Origin: Lachnospiraceae bacterium UBA1251
Lineage (GTDB): Bacteria; Bacillota; Clostridia; Lachnospirales; Lachnospiraceae
Reading direction: 5' to 3'
DNA length: 11,574 nt
Assembly (NCBI GenBank): GCA_002308255.1
Contig: DBVZ01000101.1
Coordinates: 10,684-22,257, forward strand
The position numbers and the translations under genes were made by a program. Shown one piece after another: positions 1 to 7,193 of the stretch; the first letter of the stretch is position 1; every line of letters starts with the position of its first letter. The notes beneath the pieces are model-generated. The model was not told where the DNA came from. It saw nothing but the letters and a program-made list of their open reading frames with translations, and did no database searches.

Positions 1-156
1 GCAGCAAGCAGCGCGGCTGAAGCTCCGGCGGAGTCCAAGGAAGAAGCTGCTCCGGCGGAATCCAAAGAAGAAGCTGCTCCGGCGGAAGCGTCTGAAGAAG
101 CTCCGGCAGAAGAAGCATCCGAGGAAGCTCCGGCAGAAGAAGCTCCGGCAGCAGAA
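1..156 (+). repeat. Degenerate 27-bp coding repeats, Ala/Glu/Pro-rich tether
   Basis: The bases encode near-repeats of A-A-P-A-E-S-K-E-E and then shorter A-P-A-E-E units. The first two or three DNA copies (for example GCTCCGGCGGAATCCAAAGA) are almost identical. In lipoproteins such a segment is usually a flexible linker between the lipidated Cys and the folded domain. The copy number upstream of base 1 is unknown. Confidence 0.85.
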
Positions 157-1104
157 AGCGACGGCTATGTCATCGCTCTCGCGAACGGCTATTTCGGAAA
201 CGCATGGCGTTCCCAGATGATCAAAACGTTCTCCGCTTACTGCGAAAAGCTGAAAGCGGAAGGCAAGATCGCCGATTATGTCGTTGACAGCTGCGGTACA
301 GAAGCAGAAGCTCAGATCAACCAGGTCCGCAACTTCATTTCCAAAGGTTATGACGCGATCGTTATCAACACCAACTCTTCCACAGCTCTCGTAGATGTCT
401 GCGAAGAAGCTATGGAGCGCGGCATTCCGGTCTGCGGTTTCGACAATGAAGTCGCTTCCGAAAATGTCTACAACGTCAACATCAGCCAGGTCGAATTCGG
501 CGAGCTGCAGATGAAATACGTCTGCGAAGGCATCGGCGGCAAAGGCAACATCATCATCGTCCGCGGCACAGCCGGCACACCGGTCGACAACGGCCGCTGG
601 GAAGGCTATCAGAACATCCTCGCTCAGTATCCGGACGTCAACGTTGTGACGACCGTTACCGGCGACTGGGATGATGCTACGACACAGACTGAGCTGACCA
701 ACGCGTTCAACGCTTTCAAGGGAACCGAGATCAACGGTATCGTCGGCTGCACAGGCGGCGCAGGCGCTATCGAAGCGATCAAGAACGCCGGCCTTAACCC
801 GCAGGATTTCTATCTTGCAGGCGACATGGGCAACCTCCTTGCTCAGCTGATCGTTGAGGAAGGCCTCCACGCGATCGGAACGAACTCTCCGCCATACGGC
901 GCATGCGCAGCAACGGATATCTGTCTTGCGGCTCTGAACGGCGAGAATCCGCCGATGTACACCACGATTCCGTGCACGTACTTCACATCTGAAAATGCAG
1001 CTGACTACTATGTAGAAGGCGCAGGCGATTCGTTCTTCTGTGGATGGACGGACGAAAATAATACCTGGGGACTTAAGGTCGAAGACGTTATCCCGGATAA
1101 GTAA
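1..1104 (+). CDS. Sugar ABC transporter substrate-binding lipoprotein, 5'-truncated by the window
   Basis: This is the extracellular solute-binding protein of a CUT2 (ribose/galactose-type) importer, which captures ligand and delivers it to the permeases encoded downstream. The reading frame is open from base 1, so the real start, signal peptide and lipobox lie outside the window. The Met codon at 217 is internal, because conserved fold sequence (YVIALANGYFGNAWRSQM) begins before it. The first 50 or so visible residues are an Ala/Glu/Pro/Ser tether. The rest resembles Peripla_BP_4: a first beta-strand (YVIALANGYFG), the YDAIVINTNSS strand, GIPVCGFDNEV, the hinge-side GNIIIVRGTAGTP, then RWEGYQNIL and NGIVGCTGGAGAIEAIKNAG. 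The C-terminus is complete. It is first in order before ATPase and permease genes, but two hairpins separate it from them. The ligand cannot be deduced; a sugar or related polyol is the family expectation. Confidence 0.93.
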   Translation, partial: AASSAAEAPAESKEEAAPAESKEEAAPAEASEEAPAEEASEEAPAEEAPAAESDGYVIALANGYFGNAWRSQMIKTFSAYCEKLKAEGKIADYVVDSCGTEAEAQINQVRNFISKGYDAIVINTNSSTALVDVCEEAMERGIPVCGFDNEVASENVYNVNISQVEFGELQMKYVCEGIGGKGNIIIVRGTAGTPVDNGRWEGYQNILAQYPDVNVVTTVTGDWDDATTQTELTNAFNAFKGTEINGIVGCTGGAGAIEAIKNAGLNPQDFYLAGDMGNLLAQLIVEEGLHAIGTNSPPYGACAATDICLAALNGENPPMYTTIPCTYFTSENAADYYVEGAGDSFFCGWTDENNTWGLKVEDVIPDK

Positions 1105-1120
1105 AAAAGCAATATTCGCG

Positions 1121-1140
1121 GCTGCCGCTTATGCGGCAGC
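1121..1140 (+). other. 8-bp hairpin after the binding-protein gene
   Basis: GCTGCCGC and GCGGCAGC form a perfect stem with a TTAT loop, 16 nt after the stop codon. No T-run follows, so by itself it is unlikely to terminate. A 3'-end stabilising hairpin that protects the binding-protein message is the more usual explanation. This is an inference from architecture. Confidence 0.6.
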
Positions 1141-1145
1141 TGCAG

Positions 1146-1187
1146 AGAGTAACTAAAAAGCGCCTCTTGCGGAGGCGCTTTTACTCT
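1146..1187 (+). terminator. Intergenic terminator/attenuator between binding protein and ATPase
   Basis: AAAAGCGCCTC (1156-1166) pairs perfectly with GAGGCGCTTTT (1172-1182) around a 5-nt loop. An outer AGAGT/ACTCT pairing (1146-1150 with 1183-1187) can extend it. Only four T residues lie in the 3' arm, so termination is probably partial. Partial read-through here would give more binding protein than membrane components, which is common in such operons. No separate promoter for the ATPase is evident in the short gap. Confidence 0.65.
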
Positions 1188-1210
1188 ATAGGAAGCAGGG
1201 AGGAATAAGT

Positions 1211-2737
1211 ATGAGCAATACAGTTCCCTTTCTGGAATGCTACAACGTCAGCAAAACGTTCGGCGTCGTCAAAGCGCTGAACAATGCGCAGCTCTCCTGC
1301 AATGCCGGGGAGGTGCACTGTATTCTTGGAGAAAACGGAGCCGGAAAAAGTACGCTGATCAAAATACTCTGCGGCGTATATGAGCCGGATCCGGGCGCTG
1401 TCATTAAGCTGGACGGACAGGAAGTCAAGTTTGACAGCCCTATTGACGCGGCAGCCAAAGGCGTCGCGGCTGTGTTCCAGGAGCTGTCTATCATTCCGGG
1501 ACTGAGTGTGGCTGACAATATTTATCTTGGACTTGAGCCCAAGAAAAAGAACGGACAGATTAACTACAAACAGCTGCATAAGGATACACAGGAGATCCTG
1601 GATTATGTCGGACTGGATCTGGATCCTCAGGAGAGAGCGGGCGATCTGCCGGTCTCCAAGAGACAGCTGATCGAGGTCTGCAAGGCACTTGCCAAGAAAC
1701 CGAAAGTTCTGATTTTTGACGAACCGACGTCGTCTCTTTCCAAAGAAGAAGTTGATCTTCTGTTCAAACTCATTTTCAAACTGAAAGAGGAAGGGAGAGT
1801 TCTGATCTATATCTCTCACCGTATGAGCGAGCTTGCGCAGATCGCGGATGCCGGCTCTGTATTTCGTGATTCTCATTACATCGCATCTTTCCGCTGGGGC
1901 GAAGCCAGCAACGAACAGCTGATCAACTGGATCGTCGGCCGGAAAATGAGTGATATCTATCCGGAACGTCACAAGGTGACGTCGGATGAGATCGCTCTTG
2001 ATATCCGCGGCCTTGAGCGCGTGGGAAGCTTCTATCCGACGTCCATAAAGATCCGAAAAGGAGAGATCCTCGGCATCGCCGGTCTGCAGGGACACGGTCA
2101 GATTCCGTTTCTGAATACGATCTTCGGAATTACGCCTGCGGATGCAGGTGAAGTATATCTGAACGGACAGAAGATCGACGTCTCCAAACCGTCGAAATCC
2201 ATTCGGAACGGAGTGGCGCTGGTGCCGGATGACAGGAAAAATGACGGCCTGATGCTGAAGCGTTCCGTAAAAGAGAACATGATGCTCATGACTCTCGATA
2301 CAAGATCTCCGAAAGGACTTCTTTCCAACGCCAAAGAGAAAGAAGACTATATGCGGATGAAAGAGGTCATGAATATTAAAGCGGCAACGATGGATATCGA
2401 AGCGGATGCTCTTTCGGGCGGCAATCAGCAGAAGATCGTCATTGGCAAGATCCTGCTCACGGATGCACCGGTCATCCTTCTCGCTGACCCGACAAAGGGT
2501 ATCGATATCGGCGCGAAGTCCGAGATCTACAAAACGATCAACGATCTCGCGGATGCAGGGAAGACCGTACTTCTGTATTCCACAGAAATGGAAGAGCTGA
2601 TTGCCCTCTCGAACCGCGTTGCGGTTTTCCGCGCCGGCAGGATCGAAGGCGTTCTCGAAGAAAAAGATATCAACGAGGCGGAGATCATCAAGCTGTCCAT
2701 GGGTATGGAAGAGGAAGGAGGCGCAGAAGATGAATAA
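1211..2737 (+). CDS. CUT2-type sugar ABC transporter, double ATPase subunit (RbsA/MglA-like)
   Basis: A 508-residue cytoplasmic energy-coupling subunit with two fused ABC domains, the normal length for RbsA/MglA. Domain 1 has Walker A GENGAGKST (40-48), an atypical signature LPVSKRQ (146-152), Walker B with catalytic Glu FDEPTSSL (169-176) and switch His203. Domain 2 has a degenerate Walker A (GLQGHGQI, 291-298, no Lys), a good signature LSGGNQQK (401-408), and LLADPTKGID (423-432). There the usual Asp-Glu of Walker B is Ala-Asp, and no switch His is present. So one consensus ATP site (Walker A of domain 1 with the signature of domain 2) and one degenerate site are expected, as in the family but more eroded. 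The start at 1211 has an AGGGAGGA site 7 nt upstream. The gene overlaps the first permease by 8 nt. Confidence 0.95.
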   Translation: MSNTVPFLECYNVSKTFGVVKALNNAQLSCNAGEVHCILGENGAGKSTLIKILCGVYEPDPGAVIKLDGQEVKFDSPIDAAAKGVAAVFQELSIIPGLSVADNIYLGLEPKKKNGQINYKQLHKDTQEILDYVGLDLDPQERAGDLPVSKRQLIEVCKALAKKPKVLIFDEPTSSLSKEEVDLLFKLIFKLKEEGRVLIYISHRMSELAQIADAGSVFRDSHYIASFRWGEASNEQLINWIVGRKMSDIYPERHKVTSDEIALDIRGLERVGSFYPTSIKIRKGEILGIAGLQGHGQIPFLNTIFGITPADAGEVYLNGQKIDVSKPSKSIRNGVALVPDDRKNDGLMLKRSVKENMMLMTLDTRSPKGLLSNAKEKEDYMRMKEVMNIKAATMDIEADALSGGNQQKIVIGKILLTDAPVILLADPTKGIDIGAKSEIYKTINDLADAGKTVLLYSTEMEELIALSNRVAVFRAGRIEGVLEEKDINEAEIIKLSMGMEEEGGAEDE

Positions 2738-3734
2738 ATTCCAGCGCACTTTCAAAAACCAGAGAGAGACGATACTTGTTTACGCGCTGATGATCGTTGT
2801 GGTGTCGGTTTTCGTTTATATGCAGCACGACCTGACGAAATTCGGCGTGACCTCTCTGTTCAACCAGTGCGTCACACTGGTCGTCGTCGCTTTCCCGCAG
2901 ACGATTGCCATTCTCCTCGGCGGTATCGATATGTCGATCGGTCCGATGATCGCACTGTGCAACTGTGTACTTGCGATGTCCTTTGAGCCGCTCATCGGAA
3001 GATTCGGAGAGACAGGCGGCATCATCATTGCCGTGCTCCTGACGCTTCTCGTCGGTGCGCTCTGCGGGACTCTGAACGGCTCCGCGATCGTGTTCGGCAA
3101 ACTGCAGCCGATCATTGTCACGATTGCGACTGCTTCCATTTATTCCGGCATAGCGCTTTATGTCTGCCCGCTTCCGGGCGGAAATGTTCCGCGTAAGTTC
3201 AGCAAATTCCTGAGCGGACGTGTATTTGACGTGATTCCGATGGCGCTGATCCTGATCTTGTTCTTTACGCTTGTGGTATGGCGCGTCTTCAGGAACTCCC
3301 GTCTCGGTCACGCGATCTACGCGATCGGCGGAAATGAGTATTCCGCGTTCCTGTCCGGCATTAATGTAGAACGGTCCAAAATGAAGGCGTATATCTTCTG
3401 CGGTCTTCTCGCTGCCTGCGCAGGTATTATTCTCACCTCGCAGAGCTCATCGGGCGATGCGACGGGAGGTTCGAGCTACGCTGTCAACTCGATCACATCC
3501 GCGGTCATGGGCGGCGCGCTCCTGTCCGGCGGCCAGGGTACCTATATTGCTTCGGTGGCAGGTGCGATCATTCTGTCACTGCTCAACGGTATCCTGCTGT
3601 TCTTCCAGGTATCGTCCTACTACACAACAGCAATTCAGGGTGCCCTGCTTCTGCTCGTGCTGTCGATCTACGCGTTCAGCCGTATCCGCAGAGTAACACC
3701 GACCAAACAGGAGGAGGTGAGCGAGAATGGCTGA
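2730..3734 (+). CDS. CUT2-type ABC permease 1 (RbsC-like)
   Basis: A 334-residue integral membrane permease of the BPD_transp_2 family, forming part of the translocation pore. The start at 2730 is chosen because AGGAGG (2716-2721) lies 8 nt upstream and the protein then begins MNKFQRTFKNQRET followed by the first membrane segment. An upstream in-frame extension would run through the ATPase gene in another frame. About eight to ten hydrophobic segments are visible. Family hallmarks are LLGGIDMSIG, GALCGTLNGSAIVFGKLQPIIVTIAT, the cytoplasmic coupling stretch AIGGNEYSAFLSGINVERSKMKAY, and GGALLSGGQGTY. It overlaps the ATPase gene and the second permease gene by 8 nt each, so translational coupling is likely. 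Residue choice does not reveal the substrate. Confidence 0.94.
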   Translation: MNKFQRTFKNQRETILVYALMIVVVSVFVYMQHDLTKFGVTSLFNQCVTLVVVAFPQTIAILLGGIDMSIGPMIALCNCVLAMSFEPLIGRFGETGGIIIAVLLTLLVGALCGTLNGSAIVFGKLQPIIVTIATASIYSGIALYVCPLPGGNVPRKFSKFLSGRVFDVIPMALILILFFTLVVWRVFRNSRLGHAIYAIGGNEYSAFLSGINVERSKMKAYIFCGLLAACAGIILTSQSSSGDATGGSSYAVNSITSAVMGGALLSGGQGTYIASVAGAIILSLLNGILLFFQVSSYYTTAIQGALLLLVLSIYAFSRIRRVTPTKQEEVSENG

Positions 3735-4704
3735 AAGCACAGCGGTAAAAGATAAGAAAAGCGGATTCATGGCCAGACTTTTGAAATCACCCGTGTTCAG
3801 GGTTTATCTCATCATGGTCGCCATGTTCCTCCTGACATGTATCATCCAGCCGAACTATTTCAGCTGGGATTACATCAACACACTGGTTCTCATGGCGTCC
3901 ATTCTCGGTATTATCGCGATCGGGCAGACCCTGGTCATCCTGACCGGCGGTATCGATATGACGATCCAGTATTCACTGACGCTTGGTGTCTGCATTGTCT
4001 CCGCATTTGACCAGGACGGACTCACGATCCAGGGTATGCTGTTTGCTCTTGCGATCTGTACTTTTATCGGTTTCCTGAACGGTCTCGGCATTTCGATCAT
4101 CGGCATTCCGGCCATTATCATGACCAATGCCATGAACTACATTCTTAAGAGTGTGGTCAACCTGTACACGACCGGAACGCCCCGCGGCGTCGCCCCGGCT
4201 GCCTGGAAAAACTTCATTCTTTCCAGTTATCTGGGCATTAAGGGCGGCATCTGGTTCTGGGCGGTGCTGGCAGCGTTTGCGATCTTCCTCATCACAAAGA
4301 CCAATTTCGGACGGAAGATCATCGCGATCGGCGCAAACCGGTCTGTAGCGGAATTTTCCGGTATTAAGACTAGAAAGATCCTGATCATCGTCTACACGCT
4401 GAGCGGCATGTTCATCGGATTCGCGTCCTGGGTTGCGATCGGCTATCGCGGACGTCCGTTCCTGTCCGTCGGTGACGGATATGATCTGATGTCTGTGGCT
4501 TCGGTCGTCCTTGGCGCCACTTCGATCATGGGCGGCAAAGGTAATTACACCGGAACGATCGCCGGATGTCTCATCCTGCAGATCATCACAGCGCTTCTTA
4601 CGACGATCCAGATCGAAGAAGCCGGAAAGAACGTCATCTACGGCGCGGTCATTCTGACCGTATTGCTGATCTACTCGCTGTCAGGGCGGAAAAAGACAAG
4701 ATAA
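3727..4704 (+). CDS. CUT2-type ABC permease 2 (RbsC-like)
   Basis: A 325-residue second permease of the same family, clearly diverged from permease 1 and therefore probably its heteromeric partner rather than a recent duplicate. The start at 3727 follows an AGGAGGAGGTGA site (3709-3720) and overlaps the preceding stop by 8 nt. After a short cytosolic N-terminus, a first membrane helix (VYLIMVAMFLLTCII) is followed by LVILTGGIDMTIQYSLTLGV, the counterpart of the conserved GGIDMSIG segment. GFLNGLGISIIGIPAIIMTNA, the coupling region AIGANRSVAEFSGIKTRKIL and GATSIMGGKGNYTGTIAG are also present. It is the last gene of the transport operon and is followed by a strong terminator. Confidence 0.94.
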   Translation: MAESTAVKDKKSGFMARLLKSPVFRVYLIMVAMFLLTCIIQPNYFSWDYINTLVLMASILGIIAIGQTLVILTGGIDMTIQYSLTLGVCIVSAFDQDGLTIQGMLFALAICTFIGFLNGLGISIIGIPAIIMTNAMNYILKSVVNLYTTGTPRGVAPAAWKNFILSSYLGIKGGIWFWAVLAAFAIFLITKTNFGRKIIAIGANRSVAEFSGIKTRKILIIVYTLSGMFIGFASWVAIGYRGRPFLSVGDGYDLMSVASVVLGATSIMGGKGNYTGTIAGCLILQIITALLTTIQIEEAGKNVIYGAVILTVLLIYSLSGRKKTR

Positions 4705-4717
4705 CCCGGGCTTCTTT

Positions 4718-4755
4718 AAAGGCTTTCCTTTCTGTTGGAAGGAAGGCCTTTTTTT
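4718..4755 (+). terminator. Strong intrinsic terminator of the ABC operon
   Basis: AAAGGCTTTCCTT (4718-4730) pairs with AAGGAAGGCCTTT (4739-4751), 13 bp with one G-U pair, around an 8-nt loop. A run of seven T (4749-4755) ends it. It sits 14 nt after the permease stop codon. Confidence 0.92.
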
Positions 4756-4763
4756 GCTATAAT
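4735..4763 (+). promoter_or_regulatory. Sigma-A promoter with extended -10, overlapping the terminator
   Basis: TTGGAA (4735-4740), a 17-bp spacer, then TGCTATAAT with a perfect -10 TATAAT (4758-4763) and an upstream TGn extension. The -35 matches consensus at 4 of 6 bases. The start of transcription would be near 4770, giving a leader of about 45 nt before the amidohydrolase. The -35 and the spacer coincide with the 3' arm and T-run of the preceding terminator. Confidence 0.75.
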
Positions 4764-4815
4764 AACAAATATGGAAGACTCAAACAGCAGCACGGTTTTA
4801 TGGAGGGGCATTTAA

Positions 4816-5742
4816 ATGAAAAAATATACGGGACCAGTCATCGACGCTCATGTTCATCTTGTGGAAGTACTTGGCCGCGGATTCGGACCGCACGGAGACT
4901 GCTTCAATGTCGGAAACGGGAAGATCCGCTGGGCGGACGGGTTCGAGCAGCAGATCTTTGAAGAAGGCCTGGAGCGCATGACGCCGGAGGACTGCCTTAA
5001 GATTCTGGATGAAAATAACATTGAGAGCGCGGTTCTTATGCAGGGCGGTCTCCTGGGACTTAATAATGAGTACAGCATCAATGCAATGAAGAAATATCCG
5101 GGACGCTACTATGCGATGGGTTCCTTTGATCCGTACGCGAATCAGGCGGAAAAGATCATGCACCATCTCATCGATGAACTGGGAGTGATCGGTCTCAAAT
5201 TTGAGATCAGCTGCATGTACGGCGTCTGCGGTTATCATGATGACTTCCGCATCAACTCCGACCGGATGCAGCCCGTCTATCAGTACCTCAGCGAAAAGAA
5301 CCTGCCGGTCAGCTTTGACATGTGCTCGTTCGGCGAGTACTGCCTGCAGGTGAAAGAATGCGCGGAGATCGCCGCGAAGTATCCGGATCTGAAGATCATG
5401 CAGGAACACCTCTTTATGCCGAATTCACCGGAGAGGATTCCGGATATGGTCAAAGCCCTCGAGATTCTGAAACCTTTTGAAAATGTCCTGTTCTCGTCGG
5501 CATGCATCCCGCTGAACATGAATGATTTCGAGTATCCCTACCGCAATTCCGCAAAAGCGGTCGCCGCGGCTGCGGAAGTCGTCGGACATAAGAGGATTAT
5601 CTGGGGGACCGACCTGCCGCAGGGACTTCGCGGAAGCACTTACGCAAAGACCCGGGATTATCTGGAGGACAGCGGAACATTCTCGGTGGATGAGCTTGCG
5701 GATGTCATGTATAATAACGCAAAGACGTTCTATAAGCTGTAA
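4816..5742 (+). CDS. Metal-dependent amidohydrolase (Amidohydro_2 / ACMSD-like fold)
   Basis: A 308-residue predicted cytosolic TIM-barrel hydrolase or decarboxylase. The N-terminal metal motif is IDAHVHL (His12, His14). GLKFE around 127-131, His198 in MQEHLF and the C-terminal metal Asp266 in IWGTDLPQG also fit the family. The tail, with DELADVMYNNAKTFYKL, is the usual end of Amidohydro_2 proteins. The His normally found after strand 5 (as in an xxIHTG segment) is replaced by Asp168 in PVSFDMCSF. The start is supported by GGAGGGG 7 nt upstream. This fold includes sugar lactonases, 2-pyrone-4,6-dicarboxylate hydrolases and 6-carboxylate decarboxylases, so a lactone or carboxylate derived from the imported solute is a reasonable guess. 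The exact reaction cannot be read from the sequence. It heads a unit with the next two genes. Confidence 0.88.
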   Translation: MKKYTGPVIDAHVHLVEVLGRGFGPHGDCFNVGNGKIRWADGFEQQIFEEGLERMTPEDCLKILDENNIESAVLMQGGLLGLNNEYSINAMKKYPGRYYAMGSFDPYANQAEKIMHHLIDELGVIGLKFEISCMYGVCGYHDDFRINSDRMQPVYQYLSEKNLPVSFDMCSFGEYCLQVKECAEIAAKYPDLKIMQEHLFMPNSPERIPDMVKALEILKPFENVLFSSACIPLNMNDFEYPYRNSAKAVAAAAEVVGHKRIIWGTDLPQGLRGSTYAKTRDYLEDSGTFSVDELADVMYNNAKTFYKL

Positions 5743-5780
5743 AAACCCGGAACAGGGACAACAGCATTTGGGAAAAAACC

Positions 5781-6251
5781 ATGGTAATAAGAAGAGCAGA
5801 GGAAAAAGACATCCCGAAAATAAAAGAACTCCTCAGCCAGGTTCTGGAACTTCACGCGTCGATCCGCCCGGATATTTTCGTCCCGGGCACGACAAAATAT
5901 ACGGATGAAGAACTGGCCGGGATGGTAAAAAATGACCGGAATCCGATCTATGTGGCGGCTGATGAAAAGGACGCGGTGATCGGTTATGCGTTCTGCGAAC
6001 TTCGGCAGCAGCCTTTTTCCAACAACATGATCCCGTTCAACTCTTTGTTCATAGATGATCTGTGCGTTGATGAATCAGCAAGGGGCATGCAGATCGGCCG
6101 GCAGCTCTTCGAGCACGTGAAAAATGAGGCGAAAAAGCTGGGCTGTTACGAAGTGACCCTGAATGTATGGGAAGGAAATGACAGCGCCCGCCGGTTTTAT
6201 GATAAAATGGGCATGCGGGTCAAAGAGTCAATGATGGAGTTTATTTTATAA
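5781..6251 (+). CDS. GNAT-family N-acetyltransferase
   Basis: A 156-residue protein of normal single-domain GNAT length, expected to transfer an acyl group from acyl-CoA to an amine. It opens with the typical beta-1/alpha-1 pattern MVIRRAEEKDIPKIKELL. Beta-4 is FNSLFIDDLCVDESARG (86-102), followed by the pyrophosphate-binding loop RGMQIG (101-106). The C-terminal part has VTLNVWEGNDSARRFYDKMGM, in which Asn and the RRFYDKMGM helix are classic for the RimI/SpeG-like group. The start at 5781 has only a weak GGGA site 7 nt upstream, and the gap to the amidohydrolase is 38 nt without a terminator, so it is probably cotranscribed and modestly translated. The acceptor is unknown. Confidence 0.92.
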   Translation: MVIRRAEEKDIPKIKELLSQVLELHASIRPDIFVPGTTKYTDEELAGMVKNDRNPIYVAADEKDAVIGYAFCELRQQPFSNNMIPFNSLFIDDLCVDESARGMQIGRQLFEHVKNEAKKLGCYEVTLNVWEGNDSARRFYDKMGMRVKESMMEFIL

Positions 6252-6267
6252 CAGAAGGTGGTGGCTT

Positions 6268-7011
6268 ATGAGAGAGATCTTGGTTGAGGGAAACACGCTT
6301 CCGGAAGCGTATCACAAAGCAATCGTGGCATTGCATAAAGATGGAGAGATCACGGACTGCGGCGACTGGAACACGACGCAGAAGGAAGTATCCATGACCA
6401 TGGTGGTAAAACATCCTCTCATGGAGCCGATGATCTCGAAACTGTTCATCGGCGGTCCCAGGGAACTGGAACAGTACCGCCTCGAGATGCTGGACGGCAT
6501 TCTTGATTTTGAAGTGGAGAAAGGCAATTGGGCATACACGTATCATCAGCGCTATGCCGACCAGCTGCCGTTCATTCTTGAGGAACTGCGGAGAAATCCG
6601 TCCACGAGGCGAGCCGTCATGCTTGTCCGCGACAAAGCCTCGGACATGGGTTCGGATGATCCCGCCTGTCTGCAGCATATCCAGTATTTTATCCGTGACA
6701 GCAAGCTCTGCTGCAAGATACTTTTCCGTTCCAACGACGCGACAAAGGCGTCCTTTATGAACGCGTTTGCTCTGATCATGCTGCAGAAGCGGATCGCGGA
6801 CGAACTTGGTATCGAAGTCGGGGAGTACGTCCACCGCGCGAACAGCTACCACTGCTACGAGAAGGATTTCGAGCTTCTTGAAGGGTATGTAAAGCGGATC
6901 GAAAAAGATCCTTACGGAACGACCGTAGACTACGAGGACGGCTGGGACGAGATCATGGAAGAGGAACGGGAAAGCATCCTTGCGGACGTGGAGATCCTCA
7001 GAAACCGTTGA
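6268..7011 (+). CDS. Divergent thymidylate synthase (ThyA-fold) protein
   Basis: A 247-residue protein, slightly shorter than ordinary ThyA (about 264), that I align by eye to E. coli ThyA over its C-terminal two thirds. Visible equivalents are: YTYHQR (90-95) for YGKQWR; Arg114-Arg115 for the phosphate-binding Arg pair contributed by the partner subunit; Cys134 in DDPACLQ for the catalytic Cys; RSND (154-157) for RSCD; Asn165 for the uracil-recognising Asn; and His195/Tyr197 in SYHCYE for HLY. Asn165 favours a uracil over a cytosine nucleotide (dCMP-hydroxymethylases have Asp). The N-terminus is unlike canonical ThyA and the folate-binding end is not obvious. It may be a true dTMP synthase, a paralogue making a modified pyrimidine, or an otherwise specialised enzyme. 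The start has AAGGTGG 6 nt upstream, and the gene lies 16 nt after the GNAT gene. Confidence 0.85.
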   Translation: MREILVEGNTLPEAYHKAIVALHKDGEITDCGDWNTTQKEVSMTMVVKHPLMEPMISKLFIGGPRELEQYRLEMLDGILDFEVEKGNWAYTYHQRYADQLPFILEELRRNPSTRRAVMLVRDKASDMGSDDPACLQHIQYFIRDSKLCCKILFRSNDATKASFMNAFALIMLQKRIADELGIEVGEYVHRANSYHCYEKDFELLEGYVKRIEKDPYGTTVDYEDGWDEIMEEERESILADVEILRNR

Positions 7012-7060
7012 AAGCTGTTTTCTGAGTCAAATCCGATTTCTTAAATATTTTTTGATGAAC

Positions 7061-7096
7061 ACAAGCCGGCACGGGAAACCGTGCCGGCTTGTTTAT
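7061..7096 (+). terminator. 14-bp GAAA-loop hairpin terminator
   Basis: ACAAGCCGGCACGG (7061-7074) pairs perfectly with CCGTGCCGGCTTGT (7079-7092) around a GAAA tetraloop. The T-tract is interrupted (TTGTTTATAT), so it may also act as an RNA-stabilising end. It lies 49 nt after the ThyA-like gene. Confidence 0.8.
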
Positions 7097-7193
7097 ATCG
7101 GCCGGAAATGCCGCATTGAGCCGATGACTGAAAAAAGCTGTTAATGGGCCTGTAAAAACCTTATTATGAAACGAAAAGAATCCGGCAAAATCG

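Noticed and set aside
217..219. ATG at 217 as the start of the binding-protein gene
   Set aside because: The frame is open to base 1, conserved fold residues precede it and no ribosome site is present; the gene is truncated by the window.
2601..2729. N-terminal extension of permease 1 upstream of 2730
   Set aside because: It would be translated from inside the ATPase gene in another frame, is Arg/Ser-rich without family similarity, and a perfect AGGAGG precedes the ATG at 2730.
1181..2755. Long open frame on the minus strand covering the whole ATPase gene
   Set aside because: It is the antisense shadow of a fully recognisable ABC ATPase; its product has no domain pattern and no ribosome site.
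4566..4961. Plus-strand frame bridging the permease end and the amidohydrolase start
   Set aside because: It crosses a strong terminator and promoter and overlaps two solid genes in other frames; its composition is typical of an out-of-frame shadow.
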